A stretch of 64,000 nucleotides of DNA from Aliivibrio sp. S3MY1 (GTDB lineage: Bacteria; Pseudomonadota; Gammaproteobacteria; Enterobacterales; Vibrionaceae): the NCBI RefSeq assembly GCF_028765575.1, contig NZ_JARACO010000001.1, forward strand, positions 186,001 through 250,000, written 5' to 3'. Made by a program: the position numbers and the translations under genes. Position 1 is the first letter of the stretch. Each line of letters opens with the position of its first letter. This document shows positions 7,774 to 17,189 of the stretch, piece after piece. The notes beneath the pieces were generated by a model. It saw only the letters and a program-made list of their open reading frames with translations. It ran no database searches and was not told the DNA's origin.

Positions 7774-8661
7774 TTAATCAAATTCGATTTCAAATGCTTG
7801 TAGTTGACCTGCATTATTAATCAAATCAACATCAACTTTTCTGCCTATTGCTAGGTCAGATTTAATGCCATCTTCAAAACGAGTATTTTCAGTAATAGCG
7901 ATAACTGTTTTACCATTTAAGGTCATAGAACCGACGCTATTATGTAATGTAAGTGCAGTTACATAACCTTCAACTTCTGCATTTGCAAGATCTAAACTAT
8001 CTTCTACATCAACGTCATATGCCATAAAAGTTTTTGAACTTAAATCATAAGTACCTTCAACTTCAACCCAAGCGTCTTTTTTCAATTCATGACGATCATC
8101 TGAGTCAATGCTAGAATTCGAATAGTTAACTTTCATTAGACCCATATCAAATGCGCCAATGGTTGGGATAGAGGTAATTTTACCTTCATATAAATCTTCC
8201 GCAGGTAAGAAATTTGCTTTATGAATAGCATTAATAATCCATTTACCTGTTTGATCTACATAACCAAACAACATCACTCGATTGTTATCTGTTCCGACAA
8301 GATCTTTCGCTATATTTGCGTGCTCAAATACTTGACCATTCACTGTAATTGCAGCTTCTGTAACTAAAGTAGCAATGCCCACTATCTCAGGTTCGATATC
8401 TACTTCATAAGCCACGCCATTATCATAATCAACGTCAACTTGCATACCCGCATCAAGTTCTGTTGAATTAACATAATGGCCATTTAATTCAATACGAGCA
8501 TTCGCTAAACTTAATGGCATCGAATTAATTGTCATTGTATCTGCATTAACAGCTTCAATTTCACCAATATATGAGCTTGATGCACGGCTATCACCTGAAT
8601 CATCCGAACCACAGCCAGATAACATTGCAGTTCCTAATAATAAAATAGCGACTTTTTTCAT
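7774..8661 (-). CDS. DUF5666-type lipoprotein
   Basis: This 295-residue protein has a lipobox signal peptide (LLLGTAMLSGC, Cys about residue 17). The mature part has about three repeats of a small beta-barrel unit of about 65 residues, recognisable by GEIEAVNADTMTINSMPLSL, GIATLVTEAAITVNGQVFEH and GYVTALTLHNSVGSMTLNGK, as in DUF5666 proteins. Function is unknown; it should sit in the outer membrane or periplasm. It is divergently transcribed from the two-component system at 8744, with an 83-bp shared promoter region, so control by that system is a reasonable inference. Ribosome site AAGGT is 7 bp before the ATG. Confidence 0.8.
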   Translation of the reverse strand: MKKVAILLLGTAMLSGCGSDDSGDSRASSSYIGEIEAVNADTMTINSMPLSLANARIELNGHYVNSTELDAGMQVDVDYDNGVAYEVDIEPEIVGIATLVTEAAITVNGQVFEHANIAKDLVGTDNNRVMLFGYVDQTGKWIINAIHKANFLPAEDLYEGKITSIPTIGAFDMGLMKVNYSNSSIDSDDRHELKKDAWVEVEGTYDLSSKTFMAYDVDVEDSLDLANAEVEGYVTALTLHNSVGSMTLNGKTVIAITENTRFEDGIKSDLAIGRKVDVDLINNAGQLQAFEIEFD

Positions 8662-8743
8662 TTTTTTACCTTATTCTTATAATTAATGCACTCTATGGGA
8701 GTAAGATAGCGGTATGAGTGTGAAGGATTCGTGAAGAAGAAAA

Positions 8744-9409
8744 ATGAAAGTACTAATTGTTGAAGATAACCATCATGTGGCAGAAACGATTGCTGACTAC
8801 CTAGAACTGGTCGGTATCGATATTGATTGCGCCTACCATGGTGTTGCAGCAATAGAAATATTAAAAAAAGAGAGCTTCGATGTTATCGTTATGGATATCA
8901 TGATGCCAAAATTAGATGGGATCAGCACAGTTGAATCATTACGTAACGATCACGCCTGCAGTACCCCTATTCTTTTCTTAACCGCAAAAGACACCCTAGA
9001 AGATAAAATTCATGCCTTTGAAGTCGGCGGAGATGATTACCTTGTAAAACCATTTGCAATGGAAGAGTTACATATGCGTTTACTTGCTTTATCTAATCGC
9101 GGTCGACGTACTGATATTGGTAAATTGATGTTTGAAGATATGGAAATGGACATCAAATCGGGCACTCTATATCGCCAAGAGCAACTCATTAAATTGGCGC
9201 CAATTCAGCTAAAAATTATTGCATTATTAATGAAAAAAGCGCCTGATATTGTGAGTAAAACTGAACTTGTAGAGCACGTTTGGGGAGATGAATCTCCATC
9301 AAGTGACGCCCTAAGAAGTCATTTATATACCATTCGAAACGCCATTGATAAAGGCTTTAATACACCACGACTAGAGACCATTCATGGAAAAGGCTACCGA
9401 CTTAAATAA
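8744..9409 (+). CDS. OmpR/PhoB-family response regulator
   Basis: The 221-residue regulator has a receiver domain (acidic EDN at about residue 7, phospho-acceptor Asp in VIVMDIMMPKLDG near residue 52, switch Thr in LTAKD, Lys in YLVKPFA) and a C-terminal winged helix with VSKTELVEHVWGDE...SDALRSHLYTIRNAI. Its gene overlaps the downstream kinase gene by 26 bp, so they are translationally linked. Candidate targets include the divergent lipoprotein gene. Confidence 0.92.
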   Translation: MKVLIVEDNHHVAETIADYLELVGIDIDCAYHGVAAIEILKKESFDVIVMDIMMPKLDGISTVESLRNDHACSTPILFLTAKDTLEDKIHAFEVGGDDYLVKPFAMEELHMRLLALSNRGRRTDIGKLMFEDMEMDIKSGTLYRQEQLIKLAPIQLKIIALLMKKAPDIVSKTELVEHVWGDESPSSDALRSHLYTIRNAIDKGFNTPRLETIHGKGYRLK

Positions 9410-10646
9410 TCACTCACATCAACCGAGCTTTTTTAAAAAAATCCGTTGGACCTTTTCCATCCTTACCTTTTTGATGTTCGGGATCTTTTGGGCGGTTATT
9501 TATATCGCAGAAGATCAATTAGAAATCATTAGCCTACACCACTGGTTAGATACTGAAGCCAGCCAATACACCAGAAAATACGCTCAATTAGGCAAAGATA
9601 CGCCACTGCCTAATGAAGAAGAGTTTTCTACGTATTGGAGCGAAAGAGAGCATCCGCTTTGGCTTACTCATTACAAAAAGACAGGGTTATATGAACAATT
9701 ACTAGGAACCGAAGATAAGCACTTTATTGTCATCGATCATCCTTCTGGTGAGGGTTTACTCTATATTCTCTTTCAAGATGATGCCGATGATTATCTGGAT
9801 GAGTATGAAGCAAATCTGCACTACATTACTGTCGGTTTAGGCATTATTACCACTATTTTAATGATTTTATACGGGATCTACTTTGTTCGTAGTATTTCAA
9901 CACCTCTACGACATATTCAACACAAAGTAGATTTAATGTCGCCTGAACATCCTGATTTTACTATTGATACGAACTACCAAGAAACCCAAGATATTGAACG
10001 TTCATTACTAAAAAGTAAGCATCATATCACTCAATTTTTTACTCGTGAAAAAGAGTTTAGCCGCTTCGCTTCTCATGAATTACGAACACCAATAATGATT
10101 ATTAGGGGCTCAGCCGATCTACTTGCTAAAGTACCCGGTCAACCTAGAGTCGCGCTCAAAGCGATTAATCGATTACATCAAGCAAGTGAAGAGATGACTC
10201 TGCTTACTGAAACCTTTTTGCTATTAGGTAAACAAGAAATAGAAGCGCATCATTTTCATCATTATCAAATAGAAGAGATTCTAAAAACACAACTTGACCA
10301 TCTACAGCCTCTATTCGCAAAACAAGAAATGGGGGCTCAATTAACGATCATTGAAGACGAACCATGTCTCGCACCAAGCAGTTTTATAACCGTTGTGATT
10401 AATAATCTGATAAAAAATGCCTTTAGTTACAGCGTGGGTGACATTCAAATAAGCCTAGATAACAACCAGCTGTGTATCATCAATTGCCATGATGGAAATA
10501 ACACTTACAACGCAGGTTATGGTTGCGGCTTAGTTATTGTTGAGCGGATCTGTGAGCGAATGGCTTGGGAATTTGAGATACAAAAAACTGAGAAAGATTT
10601 CATTACTACCGTCACTTTTAGTTCATATGATCTTTCACAGTCATAA
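9384..10646 (+). CDS. Membrane sensor histidine kinase, partner of the preceding regulator
   Basis: The 420-residue kinase has transmembrane segments near residues 22-42 and 150-170 with a periplasmic sensor of about 105 residues between them. A short linker leads to the H-box FSRFASHELRTPIMII (phospho-His about residue 231). The N-box NNLIKNAFSYS is present, but the G1 (DxGxG) region is abnormal (CHDGNNTYNAGYGCGLVIVERI), so the ATP lid is shortened. The stimulus is unknown. The start overlaps the regulator gene; later in-frame starts would remove the first membrane segment. Confidence 0.9.
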   Translation: MEKATDLNNHSHQPSFFKKIRWTFSILTFLMFGIFWAVIYIAEDQLEIISLHHWLDTEASQYTRKYAQLGKDTPLPNEEEFSTYWSEREHPLWLTHYKKTGLYEQLLGTEDKHFIVIDHPSGEGLLYILFQDDADDYLDEYEANLHYITVGLGIITTILMILYGIYFVRSISTPLRHIQHKVDLMSPEHPDFTIDTNYQETQDIERSLLKSKHHITQFFTREKEFSRFASHELRTPIMIIRGSADLLAKVPGQPRVALKAINRLHQASEEMTLLTETFLLLGKQEIEAHHFHHYQIEEILKTQLDHLQPLFAKQEMGAQLTIIEDEPCLAPSSFITVVINNLIKNAFSYSVGDIQISLDNNQLCIINCHDGNNTYNAGYGCGLVIVERICERMAWEFEIQKTEKDFITTVTFSSYDLSQS

Positions 10647-10713
10647 TGAATAGATAATAGACAGTAAAATAAAATAGACTTTGATACACTTTACGTAAAT
10701 AACTGAACAAAGA

Positions 10714-11886
10714 ATGGATGCTATCGTGAGCCAAATTAATTCAGCGCCAAATTTATCAAACATCAATATATTCCCTGTAAAATCAATCGCAGGGATTTCA
10801 CTGTCTACTGCTCAAGTTGAAAAGCAAGGCTTACAATGCGATCGCCGATTTATGCTAGCCTCTTTAGATGGCAAAATGATCACCGCTCGCACTCATCCAC
10901 AAATGGTAAAAATTAAAGCCATTATTGAACCAGATGGATTAGTTCTATGTTATCCAGGATTGATTGACCTGCATTTCACCTTTAGTGAATTAGAAATGAA
11001 AGAGGTCGATACAACCGTTTGGAGTGATACTTTTACGGCTTACTCCACCACAGAAGAAGCCAATCAGTGGTTCACTTCTATTTTAGGTACTGAAGCACAA
11101 CTGCTGTTCTCAGGCGAACAATCGAATCGTGTGCGCGAAAAAATTCAAACCAACGTGAGCTTTGCCGATGGCTATCCATTACTAATGATCAGTGAAGCCT
11201 CTCTTGTTGAACTAAATAAACGCAGCGGCAGCCATCACACCATGGCTCAATTTCGTACTAACTTAGTCGTTTCAGGTAATGAAGCCTTTATTGAAGATTC
11301 TTGGAAGCGTATTCGTATTGGGGAGGTTGAGTTTGAAGTAGTTAAACCTTGCCAACGCTGTATTTTAACGACAGTAAACCCAAACACAGCTCAGTATCAC
11401 TCAAATAAAGAACCATTAAAAACCCTCTCAACGTTCCGTGCTGATGCTTCTGGTAATGTGTATTTTGGTCAAAATCTCATTACTAAAAATGAAGGAACGA
11501 TTAACGTCGGCGATAAGATCGAAGTATTGGAAACCAAAGAAAAAGAATATTATAAAGATTCAGGCTCTATTGCTGTAACTCCACAAGTAACAGTAGATCC
11601 AATCAACGCAACAGAAGACACTAAATCAGAAGAGATCACTATTAGCTTAAATGGCAATCTGTTTAAAGGTAATACACAAGATCCACTGTTGAACCAAGCA
11701 GAAGCCGCAGGACTGAGCATTAATAATAGTTGTCGATCTGGCTTATGTGGTGCTTGTCGTGTCACTTTAGAGTCTGGCGATGTTGAGCAAGAAGACTCTC
11801 CCGCGCTAAATCAGCGCCTTAAAGATGCAGGAATGATCCTAGCATGCTGCTCTGTACCTAAAACGGACATTGAAGTGGTTGATTAA
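10714..11886 (+). CDS. ycbX: YcbX-like MOSC domain protein with C-terminal 2Fe-2S ferredoxin
   Basis: The domain order is a MOSC N-terminal beta barrel (about 15-130), a MOSC domain (about 140-275, with the conserved KPCQRCILTTV) and a plant-type ferredoxin (about 300-390, NNSCRSGLCGACRVTL plus a later Cys in LACC). This order and length match E. coli YcbX, a molybdenum-cofactor protein that detoxifies N-hydroxylated bases such as 6-N-hydroxylaminopurine. The Cys of RCI is the expected Moco ligand. Start at the ATG at 10714; GTG at 10726 is an alternative. It is a single gene with its own terminator. Confidence 0.88.
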   Translation: MDAIVSQINSAPNLSNINIFPVKSIAGISLSTAQVEKQGLQCDRRFMLASLDGKMITARTHPQMVKIKAIIEPDGLVLCYPGLIDLHFTFSELEMKEVDTTVWSDTFTAYSTTEEANQWFTSILGTEAQLLFSGEQSNRVREKIQTNVSFADGYPLLMISEASLVELNKRSGSHHTMAQFRTNLVVSGNEAFIEDSWKRIRIGEVEFEVVKPCQRCILTTVNPNTAQYHSNKEPLKTLSTFRADASGNVYFGQNLITKNEGTINVGDKIEVLETKEKEYYKDSGSIAVTPQVTVDPINATEDTKSEEITISLNGNLFKGNTQDPLLNQAEAAGLSINNSCRSGLCGACRVTLESGDVEQEDSPALNQRLKDAGMILACCSVPKTDIEVVD

Positions 11887-11903
11887 GACTTTCACTCGCA
11901 AGC

Positions 11904-11936
11904 AGAGAAAGGCGCTAGGACGATGCCTTTCTCTCA
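11904..11936 (+). terminator. Terminator after ycbX-like gene
   Basis: Arms AGAGAAAGGC / GCCTTTCTCT with an 11-base loop. The following T content is poor, so efficiency is uncertain. Confidence 0.6.
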
Positions 11937-11974
11937 GTTACAATAGCCATAATTCGTAATCCTAAGAGACCCAC

Positions 11975-12391
11975 ATGTCAGATCAAGAAGAATTTGAAGT
12001 AGAAGCGATTGGCGTTGAAGTAAATGTTCAACCTATCGAGCTCTATAAAGTATTAAAAATTGCTAATGTTGTGAATGGCGGCGGTGAAGCTAAACACATG
12101 ATTAGTGAAGGCTATGTAGGTGTGAACGGCGAATTAGAACAACGTAAACGTCGTAAAATGTACGATGGTGATGTTATTGAATTCAATGAAGAATATTACG
12201 TTGTTATCTGTGATACACCTGTTGGTGAGCTGCCAGAGGTTGAAGAAAAACCTCAATTTATTCCAGTAGAACCTGAGTATATAGAGCCAAAGCCTAAAAA
12301 AGAGAAAAAAGAAAAGAAGAAAAAACAGAAACCAGAAATTCCAACGACAGTTGACCCAGAAAGTGGTCGTCGTTCAATTAATTTTTTCTAA
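11975..12391 (+). CDS. S4-domain RNA-binding protein with lysine-rich tail
   Basis: Residues 18-82 (IELYKVLKIANVVNGGGEAKHMISEGYVGVNGE...) form a YbcJ-like S4 RNA-binding domain. An acidic linker rich in Pro and Glu follows, then a tail in which KPKKEKKEKKKKQK gives a strong positive charge, and a conserved end GRRSINFF. YbcJ itself is only about 70 residues, so the tail is an addition. A ribosome or rRNA role is likely by family but unproved. Ribosome site AAGAGA precedes the ATG. Confidence 0.8.
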   Translation: MSDQEEFEVEAIGVEVNVQPIELYKVLKIANVVNGGGEAKHMISEGYVGVNGELEQRKRRKMYDGDVIEFNEEYYVVICDTPVGELPEVEEKPQFIPVEPEYIEPKPKKEKKEKKKKQKPEIPTTVDPESGRRSINFF

Positions 12392-12405
12392 TCCCATATT
12401 AATTA

Positions 12406-12437
12406 TAAGCCTCTTATTCTTGAGGGGCTTATTTATT
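12406..12437 (+). terminator. Terminator after S4-domain gene
   Basis: Stem TAAGCCTC / GAGGGGCTTA (one bulge) followed by TTTATT. Confidence 0.6.
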
Positions 12438-12572
12438 ATGTCCACCGTTACACCTCCTTTATTATTACAAATATGCAAAAGTAATTATTTATTTCACCTA
12501 TTATCATTAGATATGAAATAGCTATACTATTCCCAACTCAACAACACCTTAACTCTAAATAGGAATAATAAA

Positions 12573-12902
12573 ATGGGATGGCTTTTTCTCTTTCTTGCTG
12601 TAGCTTCTGAAGCTCTTTCACATGTCGCCCTAAAAGCAACAGATGGTCTCTCTCACCTTGTACCAAATGTGATTGTTATTACCGGACATTTAGGTGCTTT
12701 TTACTTTCTTAGCCAAGCAATGAAAACATTACCTGTTGCTATCGCACACGCTTCTTGGGCAGGTTTAGCCATTATTGCCGTCACTCTTATTTCAAGTGCG
12801 TTTTATCACCAACACTTAGACAGTAAAGTTTGGCTAGGCATTGGATTTATTAGTATCGGTATTGCTATTATAAATCTTTCATCAGTTCCACATACCCATT
12901 AA
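12573..12902 (+). CDS. SMR-family small multidrug efflux protein
   Basis: This is a 109-residue, four-helix inner membrane transporter of the EmrE/QacE type, working as a dimer by proton exchange. The essential membrane Glu is in ASEALSHVALKA (residue 13, equal to EmrE Glu14) and the helix-3 Trp is in ASWAGLA. The position equal to EmrE Tyr60 is His (AIAHASW), which may change substrate choice. Ribosome site AGGA is well placed. Single gene with no adjacent regulator. Confidence 0.85.
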   Translation: MGWLFLFLAVASEALSHVALKATDGLSHLVPNVIVITGHLGAFYFLSQAMKTLPVAIAHASWAGLAIIAVTLISSAFYHQHLDSKVWLGIGFISIGIAIINLSSVPHTH

Positions 12903-12975
12903 GCCCCTTTTATTGCTATGATTGTAAAGTATTCAAGATTTACTTTATAAACTTAGTAAAAACAAAGAGGTTTTA

Positions 12976-13593
12976 ATGGCAAAGCAGCCAAAAAAAATAT
13001 TGATATTATTTGCTCATCCTGCTCAACATCGCTCAGAGGTGAATGTATCACTAATTAAAGCAGCAAAGAAAATCGACCATGTCACCGTGGTTGACTTGTA
13101 TCACGACTACCCAAAATTTAATATCGATATTGATAAAGAGCAACAACGCCTGCTTGATCATGATGTCATCATTTTTCAATTTCCACTTTACTGGTATTCA
13201 ACCCCCGCTATTTTAAAAGAATGGCAAGATATGGTGCTTGAGTATGGCTTTGCTTATGGTACCGAAGGAAAATCATTAGAAGGCAAAATCTTTCTATCAG
13301 CAATTACCGCTGGTGGTAAAGAAGAAGCTTATCAAACCAATGGTTATAACCAATTTACCATTCGTGAATTGCTGCACCCTCTTGAACAAATGGCCTCTTT
13401 AACTAATATGGAATACATCGCACCATTAGTACTCTTTGGTGCTCGAACTGCATTAGAAGATGACCGTGTAGAAAGACACACAGAACGATTTAAAAACTTA
13501 CTCTCTGCGTTAATTGATGATCGCGTAGATATTTCTGTGGCGAAAACCTTACCTAAACTAAACCACTCATTCGATAAATTCCTTAAGGATTAA
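12976..13593 (+). CDS. kefG: KefG-like flavodoxin-fold ancillary protein of a Kef K+ efflux system
   Basis: The 205-residue protein has the NAD(P)H quinone reductase fold: LILFAHPAQHRSEVN binds FMN phosphate, and FQFPLYWYSTPAILKEW and LSAITAGGKEEAYQTNGYN are typical of KefF/KefG. These bind the Kef antiporter and are needed for full K+ efflux during electrophile stress. The gene ends 6 bp before the antiporter gene, so they form an operon. KefG rather than KefF is a guess from gene order. Confidence 0.87.
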   Translation: MAKQPKKILILFAHPAQHRSEVNVSLIKAAKKIDHVTVVDLYHDYPKFNIDIDKEQQRLLDHDVIIFQFPLYWYSTPAILKEWQDMVLEYGFAYGTEGKSLEGKIFLSAITAGGKEEAYQTNGYNQFTIRELLHPLEQMASLTNMEYIAPLVLFGARTALEDDRVERHTERFKNLLSALIDDRVDISVAKTLPKLNHSFDKFLKD

Positions 13594-13599
13594 CGCATT

Positions 13600-15516
13600 A
13601 TGACGGGATATTTTTTACAAGCTTTTATTTATCTCTTTGCCGCTGTTATTGCTGTACCTATCGCCAAACGTCTTGGTCTTGGTTCGGTCCTAGGTTACTT
13701 GATTGCAGGGGTAGTTATTGGCCCAATCATTGGCTTAGTTGGTGAAGAAACAACGACCATTCAACACTTTGCTGAATTTGGCGTAGTAATGATGCTATTT
13801 CTTGTCGGTCTTGAGCTTGAACCCAAAATGCTATGGGGAATGCGTAACCGCTTAATGGGATTAGGAGGCTTACAAGTTGGCGGGACAACAGCCATTGTCA
13901 TGGGTATTGCTCTGTTTTTTAATCAACCTTGGACGATTGCTCTCACTATCGGTTTAATCTTTGCACTCTCTTCTACCGCGATTGTATTACAGACCTTTAA
14001 TGAGAAAGGACTAGCAAAAACTGAAGGTGGTCAAAATGCCTTCTCTGTTCTGCTATTTCAAGATATCGCAGTTATTCCAATGTTAGCCTTTATTCCATTA
14101 TTGGCGTTACCAGAGCTGATTGAAAAAGCACAATTAGCCGCCGCAACAGCCGCAGCACACCACGATGAAATAAGCATTGTTGCTGGACTACCTGGTTGGG
14201 CTTATGGCTTAGTGATTACCGCATCGATTGCGCTTGTTGTGGTTGGTGGTCATTATCTTAGCCGCCCTCTTTTTCGCTTTGTGGCAAGCTCTGGACTGCG
14301 TGAAATATTTACAGCAACGGCATTAATGCTTGTCATTGGTATTGCTGCTCTTATGAGCTTAGTAGGGCTTTCACCGGCACTTGGGACTTTCTTAGCTGGC
14401 GTAGTATTAGCTAACTCCGAGTTTAGACACGAACTAGAATCAAATATTGACCCATTCAAAGGTCTATTACTCGGCCTGTTTTTCATTACCGTGGGTGCAG
14501 GGATCGACTTTGGTATTCTGTTTGATGACTTCTTCACTATTATCGGTTTAACGATTGGGGTAATGGCACTAAAAGCCGCAGTTCTGTATGTTTTGGCCTT
14601 AATTTTTAAGATCAAAAACAGTAATCGTTGGTTATTCACGTTAAGTTTGGCTCAGGCCGGTGAATTTGGATTTGTACTATTAAGTTTTACGGTTCAAAAC
14701 CATGTATTACCACCAGAAGTCGCACAACCATTATCTTTAGTGGTTGCCCTTTCTATGTTCTTTACCCCAGGGTTATTCATTCTTTTTGATAAAGTGATCT
14801 TACCTCGTTTCGAGCAAAAATCGAATGATAGAGAATCGGATAACATTGATGAAAAAGGCACAGTAATTATTGCTGGTGGTGGTCGATTTGGCCAAGTAGT
14901 CAATCGCTTCTTAGTATCAAATCATGTGAAAACAGTCGTTCTAGATCACCAAGCCGATCAGGTTGATTCATTACGTCAAGTAAATACAAAAAGTTACTTT
15001 GGTGATGCAACACGTCCAGATCTTCTTCATACTGCAGGAATTGAACATGCTGCAATGTTGGTGGTTGCTATCGATAATCAAGAAAGCAGTGTTGAGCTGG
15101 TTAAGTATGTTAAGCACACTTACCCACAAGTAAAAGTGCTCGCTCGTGCTTACGATAGAGGCCATTCTTATATGCTTCGTTGTGCTGGTGCAGATTTCAT
15201 TGAATCAGAAACCACCCGTTCAGCACTTGAAATGGGAGCAGAAGCCATGCGTGGATTAGGTCAACACCCATTCCATGTAGAACAACAAAAAATAGCGTAC
15301 AAAAAGGTCGAAAATCAAAGCTCTGATAAATTATATCAAGCGTGGTTAGATGATTCAGAAGGCGAACGATTTGATAATAACTATCGCAAAATCTTCATTG
15401 AACTTGAAGACACCATTAAGCATGCCATGAGTAAAGATCGTTCTGATAAACACAACCAATCAGAGCGTGCATGGACACCACCACCAAAAGGCTATGCTGA
15501 TGATATTGATGAGTAA
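13600..15516 (+). CDS. kefB: Glutathione-gated K+/H+ antiporter, KefB/KefC type
   Basis: The 638-residue CPA2 antiporter has about 12-13 membrane helices (1-385), including the conserved FQDIAVIPM and GTFLAGVVLANSEF, then a cytosolic RCK (TrkA-N) domain with the nucleotide motif IIAGGGRFGQVVNRFL at about 425 and the pairing segment YFGDATRPDLL. It should expel K+ and acidify the cytosol to protect against electrophiles. It is encoded right after its KefG partner. KefB versus KefC cannot be decided with certainty. Confidence 0.9.
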   Translation: MTGYFLQAFIYLFAAVIAVPIAKRLGLGSVLGYLIAGVVIGPIIGLVGEETTTIQHFAEFGVVMMLFLVGLELEPKMLWGMRNRLMGLGGLQVGGTTAIVMGIALFFNQPWTIALTIGLIFALSSTAIVLQTFNEKGLAKTEGGQNAFSVLLFQDIAVIPMLAFIPLLALPELIEKAQLAAATAAAHHDEISIVAGLPGWAYGLVITASIALVVVGGHYLSRPLFRFVASSGLREIFTATALMLVIGIAALMSLVGLSPALGTFLAGVVLANSEFRHELESNIDPFKGLLLGLFFITVGAGIDFGILFDDFFTIIGLTIGVMALKAAVLYVLALIFKIKNSNRWLFTLSLAQAGEFGFVLLSFTVQNHVLPPEVAQPLSLVVALSMFFTPGLFILFDKVILPRFEQKSNDRESDNIDEKGTVIIAGGGRFGQVVNRFLVSNHVKTVVLDHQADQVDSLRQVNTKSYFGDATRPDLLHTAGIEHAAMLVVAIDNQESSVELVKYVKHTYPQVKVLARAYDRGHSYMLRCAGADFIESETTRSALEMGAEAMRGLGQHPFHVEQQKIAYKKVENQSSDKLYQAWLDDSEGERFDNNYRKIFIELEDTIKHAMSKDRSDKHNQSERAWTPPPKGYADDIDE

Positions 15517-15557
15517 TCATCACACAAAAAATAACTTAGAATAGTTATTTATAATAA

Positions 15558-15591
15558 AAATGCCCTATTCAAATTGATTAGGGTATTTTTA
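15558..15591. terminator. Bidirectional terminator between kefB and the DUF3612 regulator
   Basis: Arms ATGCCCTA / TTAGGGTAT flanked by A-run and T-run. Confidence 0.75.
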
Positions 15592-15606
15592 TACAAGAAA
15601 CCATGC

Positions 15607-17121
15607 TTAATCTCTACATTCAGAGTAACAACTTGGTTTTCTTGGACAAACAGCTCCACGAGAACAAATTACTCTCGCATCGGCTTCTAACCCACGTTCG
15701 ATCCAATTAATATTTAATATTTTAGCGACACTAATTAGCTCTCTTTTTATTCCTTTCGCTATTGGGCTTTCACCACCATTTTTCACACACGCTTTTTGTA
15801 GATCACGAGCCAATGACACCGCATCTTTACCTTGCGCCTCGATCGCAGGGTTTAAATCTATCCCCGCACATAACACTCTATTATTGCCCGCAGGATCTGT
15901 CATGTTAACTGATTCACAGCAATATATTCTCGGCTCATTACCCACGTTTAAAATAGATATTTGCGCAGAGCTTCCCTCTCTAGGTTCCGATAGTCGTCTA
16001 AATACCGCCCAATGATGACAAGGGTCATTCACTTGCTTCATGTTACCCCAAGGTAAGGGAATACCATTGCCACGATAAACGGCTTTGAGCTTCCCCGGGG
16101 CATATGCATCAAAATAATGCCAATGAGGGTAGGGAGAAACCACCGTCATTCGTCTCATCGCCACAGAAGGTGAAACTCCTGCTAAACAGTGAGCGTCTAT
16201 CTCATAACCATGTCTATCAAGTAACTGCCTAAACGGAACTCGTGGACACAATAAAGCCCCCGCAAAGAAACTGGATTCAAAATCACGCCATGCATGCAAA
16301 ATATCTTGTGCGTTTAGTGAGCTATCTGTGTGGTGTATTTCATCATCAAACACGCGATGACTACCCACAGACAAAGAGCTCTTCAAGCCTTCTTTGTTAT
16401 GTAAAACACAGTGACCAATGTATACCGCTAAATCGTATTTCAATCGTGTTGGGTGATGCTTTAAGACTTCATTTAGATAGACAGTGCAAGGTGGTTCAAA
16501 AAAGGAAGTGAGTAACTCTTTACCATTAACGCCAAATTCATCAACAACAGACTTTGGTGTATCTTGTACCCACTTTAGAACTAAACCATGATGCGCAGCC
16601 AAATCCATCATCTGCTCAACACTCAATGGTAATTGTTTTTGTCCCACTTCTTCAGCGGCACGTTCTAAATCAGGAAAATGGTTTTGATTGTTTTCTTGAT
16701 GGGCTCGAATAAGAAGGTGTGCAAATTGACGGCCGGTGATCCCCGTTTGATTTAGCATTTCAGGGATCGCTATTTGTAAAATATCATTAGAGAATAGAAA
16801 ACTCGGTTCCAGTGCCATGCCACTTATGCCACCTTTTCGCCCTTTATCTGGCGTAATGGCTTGAACTTCTGGCTCGCTATCCAAGAACCACGATGACTCT
16901 TTTTGAAATACCGTCGCGATAACTTCCAACATATCAGCGCTGGGAACCCGCTTTCCTCTCTCTATCATTGAAAGATAAGACACTGACGGTGAATTCTCAG
17001 GATCAACTCGAATACAGCGAGTAGAGAGATCTTCCATCGTTAAGTGATTGCGTTTTCTCAGATTACGAATTTTTGTTCCAAGAAAATGACTCTGTCTAAT
17101 GATACTTTTTGACTGACGCAT
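15607..17121 (-). CDS. XRE-family regulator with DUF3612-type C-terminus
   Basis: In this 504-residue protein, residues about 10-80 form an XRE helix-turn-helix (IRNLRKRNHLTMEDLSTRC ... VSYLSMIERGKRVPSADML). A long C-terminal region carries an ImmA/IrrE-like segment (YDLAVYIGHCVLHN) and a Cys-rich end (CSRGAVCPRKPSCYSECRD) that could bind metal. This resembles the vibrio DUF3612 family and relates to the RamB/ScfR acyl-CoA-sensing regulators of acetate and glyoxylate metabolism. It is divergent from a gene related to malate synthase G, which fits such a role. Ligand unknown. Confidence 0.8.
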   Translation of the reverse strand: MRQSKSIIRQSHFLGTKIRNLRKRNHLTMEDLSTRCIRVDPENSPSVSYLSMIERGKRVPSADMLEVIATVFQKESSWFLDSEPEVQAITPDKGRKGGISGMALEPSFLFSNDILQIAIPEMLNQTGITGRQFAHLLIRAHQENNQNHFPDLERAAEEVGQKQLPLSVEQMMDLAAHHGLVLKWVQDTPKSVVDEFGVNGKELLTSFFEPPCTVYLNEVLKHHPTRLKYDLAVYIGHCVLHNKEGLKSSLSVGSHRVFDDEIHHTDSSLNAQDILHAWRDFESSFFAGALLCPRVPFRQLLDRHGYEIDAHCLAGVSPSVAMRRMTVVSPYPHWHYFDAYAPGKLKAVYRGNGIPLPWGNMKQVNDPCHHWAVFRRLSEPREGSSAQISILNVGNEPRIYCCESVNMTDPAGNNRVLCAGIDLNPAIEAQGKDAVSLARDLQKACVKNGGESPIAKGIKRELISVAKILNINWIERGLEADARVICSRGAVCPRKPSCYSECRD

Positions 17122-17189
17122 CTTGTAAAATTCACACTGTTAAGTTCTTGTTGTGAAATTGTAATCAAAAATACGCTAAGCTTCAATAC

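Noticed and set aside
14253-15165. Three minus-strand frames within kefB
   Set aside because: They are antisense to a strongly supported antiporter gene; composition is that of a codon shadow.
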